Below are positions 10,401 through 19,079 of a DNA stretch of 64,000 nt, one piece after another. The stretch is from the NCBI RefSeq assembly GCF_024343615.1, contig NZ_RJUB01000003.1, positions 82,193 through 146,192 on the forward strand. The letters run 5' to 3'. The first letter of the stretch is position 1. Every line of letters starts with the position of its first letter. The translations under genes were made by a program, and so were the position numbers. The notes below the pieces were generated by a model that saw only the letters and a program-made list of their open reading frames with translations, ran no database searches and was not told the origin of the DNA. This DNA comes from Ferruginibacter sp. HRS2-29. GTDB lineage: Bacteria > Bacteroidota > Bacteroidia > Chitinophagales > Chitinophagaceae.

Positions 10401-11058
10401 TATCTTTGTTCAGCAATTCTTCCTGTAATCTTGTTTTATCTGCAATGTCTTTTTTCACTTTCAGGTAAAACACGATGGTGATGAGTAACGCAAAAAATGC
10501 GGCAACTACTATCAACACAGGTGTAAAGGCGGAAAACCTGTTCATCGTTGCCGTCCTTGCATCAAGCAGCGTACGTTCACGATCCGTCATATTTTTTACG
10601 ATGGCACGCACACTATCCATGAAAGATTTACCCCTGTACAATTCATTCAGTTCAATCGGGGCATTATTTTTACGCATATCTATCAAAGCCTGCAGACTGG
10701 AAAACCTTCGTGTTACCAATTCGCTCAACTCTGCCAGCCTTACCTGCTGCATGTTATTATCGATGGTCAATTCTTTTAATGCTGAAATATGCACTTTTAC
10801 TTTATCGAATGCGCCATTGTACGGATCGAGAAAAATTTCTTTGCCGGTCAGTAAAAAACCACGTTGCCCGGTTTCCGCATCTTTCATATCGGAAATGGTC
10901 TGATCAAGATGCTGCACCACTTCAGTGGTATGCGCTACTTCGGCCGAACTGTGCAGCAGGCTGCGGATGCTGATAAAAGATGCGGCGGAACTAAGTATCA
11001 GGATCAGCAGTGAGATGCTGAATCCAATGAGAAGGTTTCGGTTCAGGGATGACTTCAT
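7456..11058 (-). CDS. Membrane hybrid histidine kinase: CHASE3-HAMP-GAF-HisKA-HATPase with three receivers
   Basis: A 1200-residue sensor kinase. Two transmembrane helices (about 7-30 and 178-200) flank a periplasmic CHASE3 sensor with the DAETGQRGFLLTG signature. HAMP (about 200-275), GAF (about 290-430) and a glutamine/glutamate-rich coiled coil (about 430-530) follow. HisKA carries the phosphorylated His in FLANMSHELRTPLNS, and HATPase shows KDSGIGI and GGTGLGLSI boxes. Three receivers end the protein (about 815-930, 940-1055, 1072-1195). The middle one is degenerate, with an EE acidic pair and no proline after its Lys. It lies between a second kinase gene (133 bp upstream, with a hairpin repeat in the gap) and the receiver-CheR-CheB genes. 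Confidence 0.95.
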
Positions 11059-11085
11059 AAATCAGTTACAGTTTTATTTTAAGGT

Positions 11086-11187
11086 GATGCTGGTTGCTGG
11101 ATGCTGGATGCTGGTTATCGTAGCGAAGAAAGAAGCAGTTCACAAAAATTATGAACATCCACTATCCAGTATCCAGCAACCAGCATC
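11086..11187. repeat. Inverted GCTGGAT heptamer arrays between two kinase genes
   Basis: Left arm 11086-11118 has units of GATGCTG/GTTGCTG type. Right arm 11157-11187 is the inverted copy. The first 24 bases of the left arm match the reverse complement of 11164-11187 at 23 of 24 positions, with a loop of about 54 bases. The right arm begins 4 bases after the stop of the upstream kinase. Confidence 0.85.
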
Positions 11188-11191
11188 GGTT

Positions 11192-12649
11192 TTACTTTTG
11201 CGGCAATTCGATCCAGAATACGGAACCCTTGCCCGGCTCACTTTCTACACCAAAACCGGCGTGATGTTTTCGCAGTATCTCTGCGCAGATGTAAAGCCCT
11301 ATGCCGAGCCCCTGCGGCGTTGAATCCGTATCGGATACCCGGAAAAATTTATTGAAAATATTTTCACTGTCGGCCCGGGAAATGCCGATACCAAAATCCT
11401 GCACGCCAAAATAAACCTTTCCATCTTCCTGTTTGCGGGTGATGAGTTTTATCTCTTTCGAATTGGGCGCATATTTTACCGCATTACTTACAAAATTGAT
11501 GATCACCTGCTCGAGGCGCACTTCATTGGCCATCACTTTCACTCCTGCCCTGCCTTCGCGGGTGATATCCCGGGAAGGATATATCTGCTGCAGCATTTCC
11601 ACCGTACGGTCGATCAATTGATCGAAATCCGTTTCTTTCAGATCAAAATTCAGCTTGCCGTTTTCAATTTTAGAAATATCCAGCAGATCGTTGATGAGTG
11701 TATCCAGTTTGTTTACCTGCATCAGAGTCCTGTCTACATAAGGTTTTGTTTCCGTTTCAGGCGGGGTAACAGTGTCGAGTAATTGCACATAAGCCTTGAT
11801 GCTGGTGAGCGGCGTTTTCAGTTCATGGCTCGCGATGGTAAGAAAATCATCCTTACGTTTTACCGCCATTTTTTGCTCATTGATATCGGTGAATGTGCCC
11901 ACCCATTTTACCACGGCACCATTTTCGATGATGGGTATCGCGGTAAGCAGGTGATAATGCCATACCTCACTTTTCAGCTTGCGGATGCGCACTTCCGCTT
12001 CCAGTTCCCTGCCCGACATCACGGCATTGTTCCACAGGTCTTTTATAGGAGCGTCTTCGGGATGGCTGGAAATGAATTTGGTAATGGAATCGCTGTACAG
12101 GTACCAGTTTTCATTTACGAAGTCGATCAAACCTGCGGAAGTCGCTGTGAAAGCGATCTGCGGAATGGCTTCCAGTATACCGTGCAGTTCCTGGGCTTTT
12201 TCCTGTATCTGCTGCTCCGTCTTTTTGCGGAATTCTATTTCCGACCGAAGGCTTTCCTGCATCAGGTTGAGCTCGCGGTTTTGTTCGTATAAGCGGACGA
12301 ATGTTTTTACTTTAAGCAACAAGATATCCGGATCGATGGGTTTGATGATATAATCGATAGCGCCGGAATTATACCCTTTTGTAATGAACTTTTTTTCTGT
12401 GCTTACCGCTGAAAGAAAAATGATGGGAATATCTTTTGTCTGGCTGTTGCCCGAAAGTATCTCCGCCACTTCAAAACCATCCATTCCCGGCATTTGAACA
12501 TCCAGGATGATGAGTGCATATTTTTGCTTGAGTGTTTTTTTGAGGGCTTCTTCACCGCTGCCTGCCGAGTCTACCGGGAACGAATGCAACTCAAGAATAG
12601 ACTTGAGGGAGAAAATGTTTTCCGGCCGGTCATCTACAATCAGGATCAT
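11192..12649 (-). CDS. Receiver-PAS sensor histidine kinase
   Basis: A 485-residue soluble kinase with an unusual order. An N-terminal receiver (about 1-118, IVDDRPENI, phosphoacceptor in LIILDVQMPGMDGFE, Lys in IIKPIDPD) is followed by a short coiled coil and a PAS domain (about 155-265, ending VGTFTDINEQK). HisKA has its His in FLTIASHELKTPLTS, and HATPase shows N, G1 and G2 boxes (FVSNAVKYAP, DFGIGISRAD, GLGIGLYI). No transmembrane helix was seen, so the signal is cytosolic or comes through the receiver. It is the first gene of the leftward operon with the CHASE3 kinase, receiver, CheR and CheB. Confidence 0.94.
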   Translation of the reverse strand: MILIVDDRPENIFSLKSILELHSFPVDSAGSGEEALKKTLKQKYALIILDVQMPGMDGFEVAEILSGNSQTKDIPIIFLSAVSTEKKFITKGYNSGAIDYIIKPIDPDILLLKVKTFVRLYEQNRELNLMQESLRSEIEFRKKTEQQIQEKAQELHGILEAIPQIAFTATSAGLIDFVNENWYLYSDSITKFISSHPEDAPIKDLWNNAVMSGRELEAEVRIRKLKSEVWHYHLLTAIPIIENGAVVKWVGTFTDINEQKMAVKRKDDFLTIASHELKTPLTSIKAYVQLLDTVTPPETETKPYVDRTLMQVNKLDTLINDLLDISKIENGKLNFDLKETDFDQLIDRTVEMLQQIYPSRDITREGRAGVKVMANEVRLEQVIINFVSNAVKYAPNSKEIKLITRKQEDGKVYFGVQDFGIGISRADSENIFNKFFRVSDTDSTPQGLGIGLYICAEILRKHHAGFGVESEPGKGSVFWIELPQK

Positions 12650-13105
12650 GCTTGCGGGTTAATGAATACAGTCAGTTAAATTTTTAATATTTTATTGAAT
12701 GTGTGCTAAGATACGTTATGAATAGCGGTAAAAAACCTATATATTATATAACATCCGCACACAACAATTCCACCTGGATTTTATCCGGATGGGTTATGAT
12801 ATCCTAAAATGTGCCAAAAATTTTTACGTAGTAAAGCTTTGTATCCCGCGGGCAAGGTAAAGATGAATGGGGAAAAAGATGCCTGATTGGGGAATCGGCA
12901 TGTTTCAATATTATTTGGATAGTATCAACCAAGAACATAAAAACCCGGTCATTTATCATTGGTACTTTTTTGCCTGGCGGTAAATTTTTCCTCGACAGGC
13001 CGGCAACAGTATTCCCTGCCAACTCCTTCCCTTGCTACTGCCAGTCAGCTGGTCACTATTTCTCCACAAAAAAATACAAAGATCATATCAGGTGCAACTC
13101 TGGGA
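12650..13105. other. Noncoding gap between MFS 3' end and kinase 5' end
   Basis: No convincing gene. A 72-codon minus-strand frame at 12804-13022 has no recognisable features and is not accepted. An inverted repeat TGCCTGATT / AATCGGCA around GGGG lies at 12880-12900. The right half should hold the promoter of the leftward kinase operon, which I could not pinpoint. Confidence 0.5.
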
Positions 13106-14347
13106 TCATAAGATCACTTGCTGTCCCGCCTTAGTTCTTTTCCTGTTTAACCTTACCACCGCATACATCACAACCGCGGACAAGCCGATCAGTAACGCGT
13201 AGCTTAAACCCAGGTTGCGCTCGTCTTTGGCGGGAATGGTAAACACTACTGCATAACTCAGTATAGAAACGATCACATACACTATACCTCCCGCCAGGCC
13301 ACCGGCTATGGCCGCGTTTTCAGGAAACTGGCGCATGCTGAAAGTGAAATAATTATTGTAAGTGTAACCCGCCGTTACATGAATTAAAAATGCGAACAGC
13401 ACCAGTGTGAAAAGATTGCTCACAAAGCCCACACTGAGCAACATGAGCACGACAAAAAATATCTGCAGGATTATATTCACCGAAAGTTTTTTGAAGAAAG
13501 GCCTGTTAATCGTGGCTTTACCAATAAACCCACCAGTCATCCATGCAAGACCGAGTATGAGTGAACAATACCCGGCAACTACCGGTGTAAGATGAAATTC
13601 GTGCTCGATGATGAATGGGCCGGTCATATTATACACCATCACCATGGAGTATGCAAAACCGAGGATCACCAGCCCCAGCGTGAAATGTGCCGTGCGGATC
13701 ATTTTGGCATATACTTTTATAATGCGGCCCAGATCAAAACCTTTGATCTCTTTCAATGTTTCCCCACCGAAAATGATCTCCAGTACCAGTATCACTACCG
13801 CATAAACTGCCAGGAAATAAAAATTAGATTGCCAACCAAATACATCCTGCAGGTAACCGCCCAGGAACGGCGCCAGTATGGGCCCGGTAGACCAGATGAT
13901 GGTGAATATGCTGAGGTAATATTTCAATTTATCGCCGGTAAATACATCCACGAAATACGCCCGTTTGGAAACCACTATCAATGCTACCGTAATGCCGTGC
14001 ACTGCCCGCATGGCGTAGATCAGGTAGATATTATGCGTCATGCCGATGATGATGCTCGCCAAGGCAAAAACCACCAGTCCGCCGAGGCCGATCTTATACC
14101 TTCCGTAACTATCGAGCAGGCTGCCGACAAATAATTGCGAGAGGCCATAACTGATGAGAAATATCGTGATCGTCATTTGCACCTGTATGCTGCCTGCGTG
14201 CAAACCTACCCCCATAGAAGGTAATGAAGGAATATAAATATCAATCGCAAAACCTGATAACGGTATCAGTGCCAATGATAAGAAGGTGGCGATGCCCTGG
14301 TTATTTTGTTTGATCCTTTTTATAGGCCCCTGTGTTGCTATGTCCAT
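13106..14347 (-). CDS. MFS transporter, Bcr/CflA (DHA1) drug-efflux type
   Basis: A 413-residue inner-membrane permease with 12 predicted transmembrane helices. The N-terminal IDIYIPSLPSMG segment matches the conserved D-x-Y-x-P-x-x-P motif of Bcr/CflA drug:proton antiporters, and motif A appears as GSLLDSYGRYKIG. It probably exports a small toxic compound using the proton gradient. It is divergent from an AraC-family regulator 370 bp away, the usual layout for an inducible efflux gene. The substrate cannot be predicted. Confidence 0.9.
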   Translation of the reverse strand: MDIATQGPIKRIKQNNQGIATFLSLALIPLSGFAIDIYIPSLPSMGVGLHAGSIQVQMTITIFLISYGLSQLFVGSLLDSYGRYKIGLGGLVVFALASIIIGMTHNIYLIYAMRAVHGITVALIVVSKRAYFVDVFTGDKLKYYLSIFTIIWSTGPILAPFLGGYLQDVFGWQSNFYFLAVYAVVILVLEIIFGGETLKEIKGFDLGRIIKVYAKMIRTAHFTLGLVILGFAYSMVMVYNMTGPFIIEHEFHLTPVVAGYCSLILGLAWMTGGFIGKATINRPFFKKLSVNIILQIFFVVLMLLSVGFVSNLFTLVLFAFLIHVTAGYTYNNYFTFSMRQFPENAAIAGGLAGGIVYVIVSILSYAVVFTIPAKDERNLGLSYALLIGLSAVVMYAVVRLNRKRTKAGQQVIL

Positions 14348-14378
14348 ATCCTTGATTCTTTAGATATATAATTTGAAA

Positions 14379-14400
14379 TACGAATTACACGAATTATACG
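14379..14400. repeat. Nonamer ACGAATTAC repeat upstream of MFS gene
   Basis: Two 9-bp units (ACGAATTAC, ACGAATTAT) like those at 7327, 49927 and 60087. The rest of the 14348-14716 gap contains a hairpin AACGGG-cattttca-CCCGTT at 14425-14444 and AraC-type direct repeats at 14677-14706. Short minus-strand frames in this gap look like chance. Confidence 0.6.
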
Positions 14401-14676
14401 CGTACCCTGTTCAATAATTAGATGAACGGGCATTTTCACCCGTTGAGGCGTGTTGGTTAGATGCCGGGATTAAACTACCGTCGCTATTGGAATAGCGGGA
14501 TTTGACTATTCCCCGTGCTAACAACATTCAACATGTCAGGAACTACTTCCCCATTCCCCCTTACCCTCGACACCTTTATAACGAGATTTTCTATCCCACC
14601 GAATGTTTCCGGAATGATTGCTTTCATATTAATTATCTTAAAACAGAAAAACAAAATTATACCATTAATGACAAAC

Positions 14677-14706
14677 AAATTGGTACAATTATGATATAAA
14701 TTGGTA
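14677..14706 (+). promoter_or_regulatory. Direct repeat AAATTGGTA with 21-bp spacing, candidate AraC operator
   Basis: AAATTGGTA occurs at 14677-14685 and again exactly at 14698-14706, two helical turns apart, ending 10 bases before the araC-like start codon. AraC-family proteins bind direct half-sites about 21 bp apart, so this is a good candidate for autoregulation or divergent control of the MFS gene. Confidence 0.6.
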
Positions 14707-14716
14707 TTTTTACCCC

Positions 14717-15562
14717 ATGCAAAAGGAAAATATTTACGAACCGTTCTCTATAAAGTTTGTGACGGCAGATGATTGCCCCAGGCCCGGGCACGGGCATAAT
14801 TTTTTTGAACTGGTGTATGTGATCTCGGGCACCGGCACTCAATCCATCAATGATAATACTTTTCATTACCGTGCCGGGCATATGTTCCTTATCACACCGG
14901 AAGATTCCCATTCGTTTGAGATTGAAACAACGACGGAATTTTTCTTTCTTCGTTTTACCGATATCTATCTAAAGAACAGCAGCCTGCTTTCCGATAATAT
15001 CCAGCGGCTCGAATTCATTTTGCACAATGCCAATCACCGCCCTGGTTGCATATTAAAAAACCATAGCGACAAACCTTTTGTGGGATCCACTGTGGAAGCC
15101 ATCCGGCATGAATTTGAAAACAAAGATCTGTACAACCGGGAGTTGGTGCAGCAAATGGTGAATACACTGATCATCATCGTGGCACGCAACATAGCCCGTT
15201 ATCTTCCGGAGCAGGTGAATATGGGTACTGAAGAAAAAGCGATGGATATTCTGCAATACATCCAGCAGAATATTTATTATCCCGAAAAATTGAAAGCATC
15301 CAGCATCAGCAGCAACTTCGCGGTTTCAGAGGCATATATCGGACGCTATTTCAAACGCCATGCAAATGAGACTTTGCAGCAGTACATCACCAATTATAAA
15401 ACTAAGATGATCGAGCACAGGCTGCAGTTCAGCGACAAACGCCTGAACGAGATCGCGGGTGAATTCGGTTTTACTGATGAAAGCCATTTCAATAAATTCT
15501 TTCGCAAACAAAGCGGGCAAAGCCCGAAGGCATACAGGAAGGAAATGAGGGAAGCTGTTTAG
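14717..15562 (+). CDS. AraC family transcriptional regulator
   Basis: A 281-residue regulator. The N-terminal cupin-like ligand domain (about 10-165) has HGHNFFELVYV and GHMFLITPEDSHSFE. The C-terminal double helix-turn-helix DNA-binding domain (about 175-278) has ISSNFAVSEAYIGRYFKRHA and IAGEFGFTDESHFNKFFRKQ, followed by the usual G-x-S-P-x-x-Y-R ending. It is divergent from the Bcr/CflA-like pump and likely controls it, the inducer being bound in the cupin pocket. The direct repeat just upstream is the probable binding site. The target and ligand are inferred. Confidence 0.94.
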   Translation: MQKENIYEPFSIKFVTADDCPRPGHGHNFFELVYVISGTGTQSINDNTFHYRAGHMFLITPEDSHSFEIETTTEFFFLRFTDIYLKNSSLLSDNIQRLEFILHNANHRPGCILKNHSDKPFVGSTVEAIRHEFENKDLYNRELVQQMVNTLIIIVARNIARYLPEQVNMGTEEKAMDILQYIQQNIYYPEKLKASSISSNFAVSEAYIGRYFKRHANETLQQYITNYKTKMIEHRLQFSDKRLNEIAGEFGFTDESHFNKFFRKQSGQSPKAYRKEMREAV

Positions 15563-15567
15563 ATCAT

Positions 15568-15597
15568 AAAAAAGCCGCCGCATATCTCAGCGACGGT
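15568..15597 (-). terminator. Rho-independent terminator of the lipoprotein gene
   Basis: On the minus strand CCGTCGC and GCGGCGG pair (one G-U) around an 8-base loop and are followed by TTTTTT. It lies downstream of the leftward lipoprotein gene and also separates it from the convergent AraC gene. Confidence 0.7.
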
Positions 15598-15641
15598 TAA
15601 ATGTTGAACTGACTCCATTCAGCCTGACAACTATTTTTTAA

Positions 15642-16412
15642 TTATTTGTCGTACTTATATACCACTTTTGATACATCGCCGAAAGAATTTTTTGACTCCA
15701 GCTTTACAGGATAACCTTGTGAATCGAGTGTATACATAAAATCAACAGAAAAAGAAGGAGTGCTGTCTGCATAACTTGTTGTCGATTTCTTTACCAGGTG
15801 TTTGGAATTTACCCCGATGATATCTGTGACAGCACATTCAAACCTATACAGATCAATTCCTGTGATATCCTCGAGGTTGAAGTATTCGTAAGTTATATAG
15901 TATTTCAACACGCCATTGATCCATACATCAAAGCGGGTGATGTCGCCATTTGTCCAGGTATACACTTTTTTTATCACATTTCCATTGCTTCGTGTATCCG
16001 TAACAGATAGTAGTTCACCTGCCTGGCCATATGTATAAACGTATTCGGTTGTATAGGGCGAGTTCGCTACGTAAGCCGCATTCCCATTAAGTTTCACCAC
16101 ACGTTTGTTTGCATCCAGGGTTGCTGTCGCATCCAGCACCAGCCTGTTTTCCAATGGCCTGAAGTCTTTTACAGATATCGAGTTGCCATTGTATACTAAT
16201 GTATAAACATCTTCAGGGTAACCAGCTTTGATAACACGCCCCTGAACATCATATTCATAATTTACTGTGTCGGTATAATACCCGCTGAACGCCTGCTGTA
16301 CAAGGTGCTTTTTCGCATTTGCGGGAACAGGTGTTGGAGCAACAACCTCTTTGTTACAGGAAGACAATAAGATGCCCGTAAGCGCCAGGGCGCTGAAAAA
16401 TACAGATTTCAT
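15642..16412 (-). CDS. Bacteroidota lipoprotein of unknown function
   Basis: About 256 residues from the ATG at 16412. This start is preferred over a longer frame because it begins a clean lipoprotein signal (MKSVFFSALALTGILLSSC). The mature protein would be lipid-anchored at that Cys. Its body is rich in beta-strand repeats with Tyr/Asp/Gly-Arg patterns (YEYDVQGRVIKAGY, LDSQGYPVKLESK) resembling the YD-repeat-like lipoproteins common in this phylum. No catalytic motif is visible. It has its own terminator and no evident operon partner. Function is not assigned. Confidence 0.85.
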   Translation of the reverse strand: MKSVFFSALALTGILLSSCNKEVVAPTPVPANAKKHLVQQAFSGYYTDTVNYEYDVQGRVIKAGYPEDVYTLVYNGNSISVKDFRPLENRLVLDATATLDANKRVVKLNGNAAYVANSPYTTEYVYTYGQAGELLSVTDTRSNGNVIKKVYTWTNGDITRFDVWINGVLKYYITYEYFNLEDITGIDLYRFECAVTDIIGVNSKHLVKKSTTSYADSTPSFSVDFMYTLDSQGYPVKLESKNSFGDVSKVVYKYDK

Positions 16413-16570
16413 TTTGTTATTTTTTAAGTGGATCAACGAGGATGTTTTGTTGGTATCCTCAATTCGGATGCAATGATAAAACGCGTTACCGGAATGAGAA
16501 AGCATTGCTATCCCAACGGCTGACCTGAATGATTTAACGGAAATAGCATCCTTATAATAAAGAGAAGATA

Positions 16571-16747
16571 TATCGCAGATTACAAATGGATGAAGGGGAT
16601 TGCGCAGATTGTTTTCACTGCGTGAAAACGGAAATGCAGTTTATGCTAATAGAAACAATTACATATACTGGATTTCTTATAAAACTACCGAAACATTTTA
16701 AAAGAAATCTGTGCAATCACACCAATCCCTTATAATCTGCGATTTCC
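16571..16747. repeat. GCAGATT/ATGCAGTTTAT nested palindromic element, copy 1 (degenerate)
   Basis: Outer left arm 16573-16610 starts TCGCAGATT and contains GGATGAAGGGGATTGCGCAG. Outer right arm 16707-16745 is its imperfect inverse (AATCTGTGCAATC to ATAATCTGCGA). A small hairpin GTTTTCA-ctgcg-TGAAAAC is at 16611-16629 and AAATGCAGTTTATG follows. The inner right arm is decayed. It fills most of the 408-bp gap before the gene at 16821. Confidence 0.75.
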
Positions 16748-16820
16748 CTATTAAAAAACAGGAAAAACCCTGTAGGACGGAAATTTCAGTATAACTAATA
16801 TTGCATTCTAATTCTAACTT

Positions 16821-17333
16821 ATGTTCTGGAAAAAGAAATCAGCAACCCTATTATCGGCTTTCAAAGAGAGGTTTGTCTGCCTGGGACCTGAATACCTCAA
16901 AGAAAGTTTTTCAGACCAGGGAGATTTTCATGATGCCGCCAAAGAGAAGCTGATGGCCTGCATCAGCAACAGGGAACTTACCCACAAGGAAATAGAAGAA
17001 CTCAATAACCGCTATGACTTTGACCTCTGGCAGGGAATGGTGTGGATCAATGCGCCCGATTATAAAAGATATTCGAAAAACATCATCGAATCGCCCCGGT
17101 ACCGCCTCACGGATTTTGCAGCTACGCTGAACCAACAGGAGATCGGCAAAATAATGGAATACTTCAATTTTGAATTGTTTTATAGCGCCAACGATATCGC
17201 CCTCGTATCAGGTATATTGGGAAGAGATCTGCTGATCGATTGCCTCTGGAACCAATATTCGAAAGTGACATTGCGGGTAGAGCACAAACAGGCGGAATAT
17301 AATTATTACCGCAGGGAATTTAAAAGACCCTGA
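16821..17333 (+). CDS. Hypothetical protein, 170 residues
   Basis: Not recognised. The protein is charged and mostly helical with no signal peptide or membrane helix, starting MFWKKKSATLLSAFKERF. Aromatic residues are frequent in the C-terminal third (YFNFELFYSAND, EYNYYRREF). It is followed 32 bp later by an esterase gene on the same strand, so the two may be co-transcribed. Codon use looks like that of the neighbours, and the frame is free of overlap with any better gene. It is probably a real cytosolic protein of unknown role. Confidence 0.75.
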   Translation: MFWKKKSATLLSAFKERFVCLGPEYLKESFSDQGDFHDAAKEKLMACISNRELTHKEIEELNNRYDFDLWQGMVWINAPDYKRYSKNIIESPRYRLTDFAATLNQQEIGKIMEYFNFELFYSANDIALVSGILGRDLLIDCLWNQYSKVTLRVEHKQAEYNYYRREFKRP

Positions 17334-17365
17334 TAGCTGCAACTAAATATTCTTATATTTATGGC

Positions 17366-18217
17366 ATGAGATACGGCATCATTTTACTGGCATTGCTGGC
17401 CGCATGCAGCAACACAAAAAATACTGCCAGCACACTCACACAACTCAGGCTCAACGATGTGGCCTACGGATCGTTCCCCAGCAGCAAAATGGATGTGGCA
17501 TTGCCTGCAGGCAGGACGTCCAAAACGCCTTTCGTGATCATATTACACGGCGGTGCCTGGACATTGGGCGATAAGGTTTGGGGCGGCAGAACGCAGGATA
17601 GCCTGCTGGCGCATGGCATCGCTTCTGTAAATATCAATTACCGGTATGCCGACAACGACCGCACCCACTACCAGGAATTACTGAAGGATATAGATACTGT
17701 TATCAGCTTTTGCAGACGCTACTCTTCGGAATGGAATACCCGCAGAACGAATTTCGTCATGAATGGCGAAAGTGCCGGGGCCCATCTGGCGCTCCTGTAT
17801 GCCTATACCACTTCCAATAAGATCAGCACTGTCATTGCAGAATGCTCCCCTACTGATTTTTCAGACACCGCCATGCTCAATCATTATGCGCAGGCCGATG
17901 CGAACGTGCTTTCGGCGATCGGTAAAATGACCGGGGCTGTTTATACAAAAGGGAGACCGCTGCCTGCGCAATATATTGCTGCAAGCCCGGTGAGCCATGT
18001 AAAAAATATCCCGGCTTTATTTTTTCACGGTACTGCCGATCAGCTGGTACCTTACTCACAGGCACTCAAGCTGGAAGCGGTGCTGAAGCAAAAGAATTTT
18101 ACACACAAACTCGTATCGATGCCGGGCGCAGGCCATGATGTAGGATTCAATACCCCGGAAGGAAGAAAACTGATCTATGGGGAAATGGTGGATTGGGTGT
18201 GGAAATATGGAAAATGA
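17366..18217 (+). CDS. Lipoprotein alpha/beta-hydrolase, esterase/lipase type
   Basis: A 283-residue secreted hydrolase. The N-terminus MRYGIILLALLAAC is a lipoprotein signal with Cys at 14. The oxyanion-hole motif ILHGGAW, nucleophile motif NGESAGAHLA, acidic residue in HGTADQLVP and catalytic His in GAGHDVG give a complete triad of the HSL/BD-FAE-like carboxylesterase group. It probably cleaves ester groups (acetyl, feruloyl or similar) on envelope-accessible substrates, but the substrate is inferred only from the family. It is preceded closely by the hypothetical gene at 16821 and ends before a strong hairpin. Confidence 0.9.
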   Translation: MRYGIILLALLAACSNTKNTASTLTQLRLNDVAYGSFPSSKMDVALPAGRTSKTPFVIILHGGAWTLGDKVWGGRTQDSLLAHGIASVNINYRYADNDRTHYQELLKDIDTVISFCRRYSSEWNTRRTNFVMNGESAGAHLALLYAYTTSNKISTVIAECSPTDFSDTAMLNHYAQADANVLSAIGKMTGAVYTKGRPLPAQYIAASPVSHVKNIPALFFHGTADQLVPYSQALKLEAVLKQKNFTHKLVSMPGAGHDVGFNTPEGRKLIYGEMVDWVWKYGK

Positions 18218-18239
18218 AGCCTGATAAAGCAAAATGGGG

Positions 18240-18351
18240 CACGAATAAAAAACACAGATTTTAAAAAGACAAAAGGATTGCGCATTTTTATTTTGCGCAC
18301 GCGAAATAAAAATGCAGTTTATACAATAATTCGCCTGTATAAACTGCATTT
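18240..18351. repeat. GCAGATT/ATGCAGTTTAT palindromic element, copy 2 (short form with perfect core)
   Basis: The core stem 18310-18325 pairs perfectly over 16 bp with 18336-18351 (AAATGCAGTTTATACA and its inverse, 10-base loop). A remnant of the outer arm, ACAGATTTTAAAAAG and AAAGGATTGCGCA, lies to the left. It is placed between two convergent genes, so it probably ends both transcripts. Confidence 0.85.
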
Positions 18352-18383
18352 CTAACCTTTTAAGACCAACGTGCATTCAAAGC

Positions 18384-18920
18384 TTATTTATTCAGCACAG
18401 CATTTTTAATCCCGATCAATATCACTCCCTGTACATTATAGGGAGCCGTGGCCAATCCAAAATCTTTCGGATCGATGATCAGTTCTGCATTTAGCCGTGG
18501 CTGATAAATATTGTCATTCCCATTCGCCGCAAAAGGCGCATCGGTCGAAATAAACAAAGTAAACGGTAATTCCATCTCTTTGGACACTTCATTCAGTTGG
18601 GCCGTCAACAACATCTTCGACATTTTCCCATTGTCTGCCGTAGTCATAAAATCTATTTTTTCCAAAGGAAAAGTGCCTTTCAGAACCAGCTTCAATTCTG
18701 GTGCATCATCCATACTACCGCCCGGTATCAAAGGGTTCAGCACAATGGAAGCTTTAAATTCGCGGGTGGATTCCCCAATAAAAAAATACGCTTCAGTTTT
18801 GGCCGTACCACTCACCACATCATTGATCTTTTTTGCCAACACCACTTCGCTGACGGCCTGTTGAGCAAATACCGCCGGAAACTTCAATAACAAAGTGAAA
18901 AGAAGGAGGATTGTTTTCAT
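18384..18920 (-). CDS. Secreted protein of unknown function, possibly YceI-like
   Basis: About 178 residues from the ATG at 18920, which begins a typical Sec signal (MKTILLLFTLLLKFPAVFAQ). The upstream extension of the frame is hydrophobic but would bury the signal, so it is not used. The mature protein alternates beta strands (FKASIVLNPLIPGG, ELKLVLKGTFPLEKIDFMTT, AELIIDPKDFGL). This pattern vaguely recalls the YceI lipocalin-like fold found at 52917, but the resemblance is weak. A periplasmic location is inferred. It is transcribed leftward toward a palindromic element. Confidence 0.8.
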   Translation of the reverse strand: MKTILLLFTLLLKFPAVFAQQAVSEVVLAKKINDVVSGTAKTEAYFFIGESTREFKASIVLNPLIPGGSMDDAPELKLVLKGTFPLEKIDFMTTADNGKMSKMLLTAQLNEVSKEMELPFTLFISTDAPFAANGNDNIYQPRLNAELIIDPKDFGLATAPYNVQGVILIGIKNAVLNK

Positions 18921-18995
18921 TGCCAACTTTTTAAAAATTACGAATGGAAAGGTAATCTTAATAATATTTCTATTCAGTAAATACCCCAAAGATTT

Positions 18996-19079
<84 letters not shown>

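Noticed and set aside
12804..13022. 72-codon minus-strand frame in the gap before the kinase operon
   Set aside because: No motif, no promoter or terminator support, unlike neighbouring genes in composition.
14484..14911. Short minus-strand frames in the MFS/AraC gap
   Set aside because: They overlap the promoter region and the araC start, with no protein features.
18056..18376. 106-codon minus-strand frame
   Set aside because: Runs through the palindromic element copy 2 and the end of the esterase gene.
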